NCBI GenBank assembly: GCA_945910005.1
Contig: OX246743.1
Coordinates: 13,870,587 to 13,934,586, forward strand
DNA length: 64,000 bases
Origin: Isoperla grammatica
Lineage: Eukaryota > Arthropoda > Insecta > Plecoptera > Perlodidae
Direction of reading: 5' to 3'
This document shows positions 63,086 through 64,000 of the stretch, one piece after another. The notes under the pieces were generated by a model. That model saw nothing but the letters and a program-made list of their open reading frames with translations, did no database searches and was not told the origin of the DNA. The position numbers and the translations under genes were made by a program. How positions within the stretch are numbered: the stretch's first letter is position 1; every line of letters begins with the position of its first letter.

Positions 63086-63366
63086 CATACACAATGAAAT
63101 CACAAAACTATTTCTTTGCGATCGCCAGTTGACCCTGAATCTAGAAATAAAAATAATAATTGTGCACTTATGTGTGTCTAATCTACCTGAACAAATAGAG
63201 CAAGTTTATATAAATACAGCAATTCAGCATGTACCTGAATGCGCATGCTTGTTGGTTACTGTTCTAAATGGTAACCAAAATAAAGTGATCATGAGAAAAA
63301 GTACAAATTTCCGTTACTTCACAAACCTGATAATAGTACTGGTGTTTCCTCTTCAGTTCAATTGTA
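63086..63366. other. No gene recognised
   Basis: A plus-strand ORF (63003-63386) begins in the G-run of the hAT end and has no recognisable domain. Confidence 0.4.
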
Positions 63367-63662
63367 CCCGTCTCGGCCCGGGGTAGAATAGACCCAGAGT
63401 GACTCTGCTAGTCGTAAGAGGCGACAAAAGGAGACCCTGTCCCCCCCCCCCCACTGTCTCACGGAATATTTCTCCTCCCACTTGGCCCTGCCCCTACCTT
63501 GCTGGACTCCCGTATGACGACCCACGCGACGTACAATGGACCTGATTCGGATGTGGCTTATTCTTCATCATCATCTTTCTCATCTTCATTATCACCCGCT
63601 CATCGTCTCGATTAGCCATTGTTGCAAAAATATGAGATGTTAAGCCCCATTAATCAATTAAT
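63367..63662 (+). mobile_element. SINE, head B with tail beta
   Basis: Flanked by CAGTTCAATTGTA (63354-63366) and CAGTTCAACTGTA (63663-63675), one mismatch in 13. Confidence 0.88.
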
Positions 63663-63817
63663 CAGTTCAACTGTATTATCATCTTTGTTTTTTTCCAGGC
63701 AAAAATTATTTTTGCTCCTGAAGGCTTCCGATTTAGGGGATTGTCTTGACTTCTACGATGCCTTCGTCATCAATTAGCCCATCAGGAGACGCTCTCAAAA
63801 ATGGATGTTCAACAAAT

Positions 63818-63960
63818 CCTGCCCAGGGACTGCTACCTTATCGTGGTGGGCAGGTTTGCGTGCTTTGTTGATCCCGAGAGCTATGCCGGTGGAAGCGTAT
63901 GTTCTGGTAGGGCCACCCCCCCCCCCCCCCCCCAACCCCAAATATCAATGCATCAACCAA
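63818..63960 (+). mobile_element. SINE head A, internally deleted
   Basis: CCTGCCCAGGGACTGCTACC and AGCTATGCCGGTGGAAGCG are intact; after GGTAGGGCCACC a C-run leads straight to a short CCAAATATCAATGCATCAAC tail. The middle and most of tail beta are missing. Confidence 0.8.
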
Positions 63961-64000
63961 TGAAAATGCCACAGGGCGAAACATTCTGTCCAGTTTCACT

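Overview
The window looks like transposon-dense intergenic DNA from an animal, most likely a marine invertebrate. The evidence is: split coding segments with GT/AG junctions; several Gypsy-type LTR elements; LINEs with APE endonucleases; piggyBac, hAT, Harbinger-like and pogo/Jerky-type transposase remains; polymerase III type SINEs; and several satellites. Nothing prokaryotic is visible. The short motif TAGGCCTA is scattered throughout. I could not fix the phylum. I see no confident single-copy host gene; a THAP exon (42.9-43.2 kb) and a GC-rich open segment (59.3-59.7 kb) are the only weak candidates.

Layout. 1-5.5 kb: Gypsy A (minus), runs off the left edge, has a Harbinger-like insert, and itself sits inside a plus-strand Gypsy B integrase (5.5-6.6 kb). 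6.8-7.6 kb: gag and LTR of Gypsy C. 7.9-12.3 kb: a hAT transposase pseudogene fused to the tail of a cysteine-rich unnamed family (family X), which is split by a second Harbinger-like insert. 12.5-13.4 kb: a pogo-like fragment and a LINE fragment. 14-18.2 kb: one long Jerky-like DDE transposase pseudogene broken by four SINEs and a MITE, each with a clear target-site duplication. 19-24.3 kb: a LINE whose ORF1 carries an SGNH hydrolase and a macrodomain. 24.7-26.7 kb: two abutting satellites. 27-36 kb: AT-rich DNA with old SINEs and simple repeats. 36.3-42.4 kb: a 135-bp satellite split by a 4.4-kb insert. 42.8-47.4 kb: THAP exon, two piggyBac pseudogenes, and a chimeric ORF with an in-frame minisatellite. 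47.6-56.0 kb: a young LTR retrotransposon (Gypsy D) with a LINE nested in its gag. 56-64 kb: family X and Y fragments, a Myb/SANT ORF, a DDE_3 fragment, a hAT element with nested SINEs, and more SINEs.

The most notable item is the LINE ORF1 at 21929-24334. After an SGNH/GDSL hydrolase domain, already known from CR1-group ORF1 proteins, it has a domain strongly resembling the TARG1/OARD1 macrodomain (ADP-ribosyl-glutamate hydrolase), with the counterparts of both catalytic residues (Lys and Asp) retained. The 801-codon frame is open although the partner ORF2 is broken.

The second theme is a clear insertion chronology. Many junctions can be closed to the base because the target duplications remain: 11-13 bp for SINEs, 3 bp CAG/CTG for Harbinger-like elements, TTA for a MITE, 8 bp for hAT elements and 5 bp for the LTR element.
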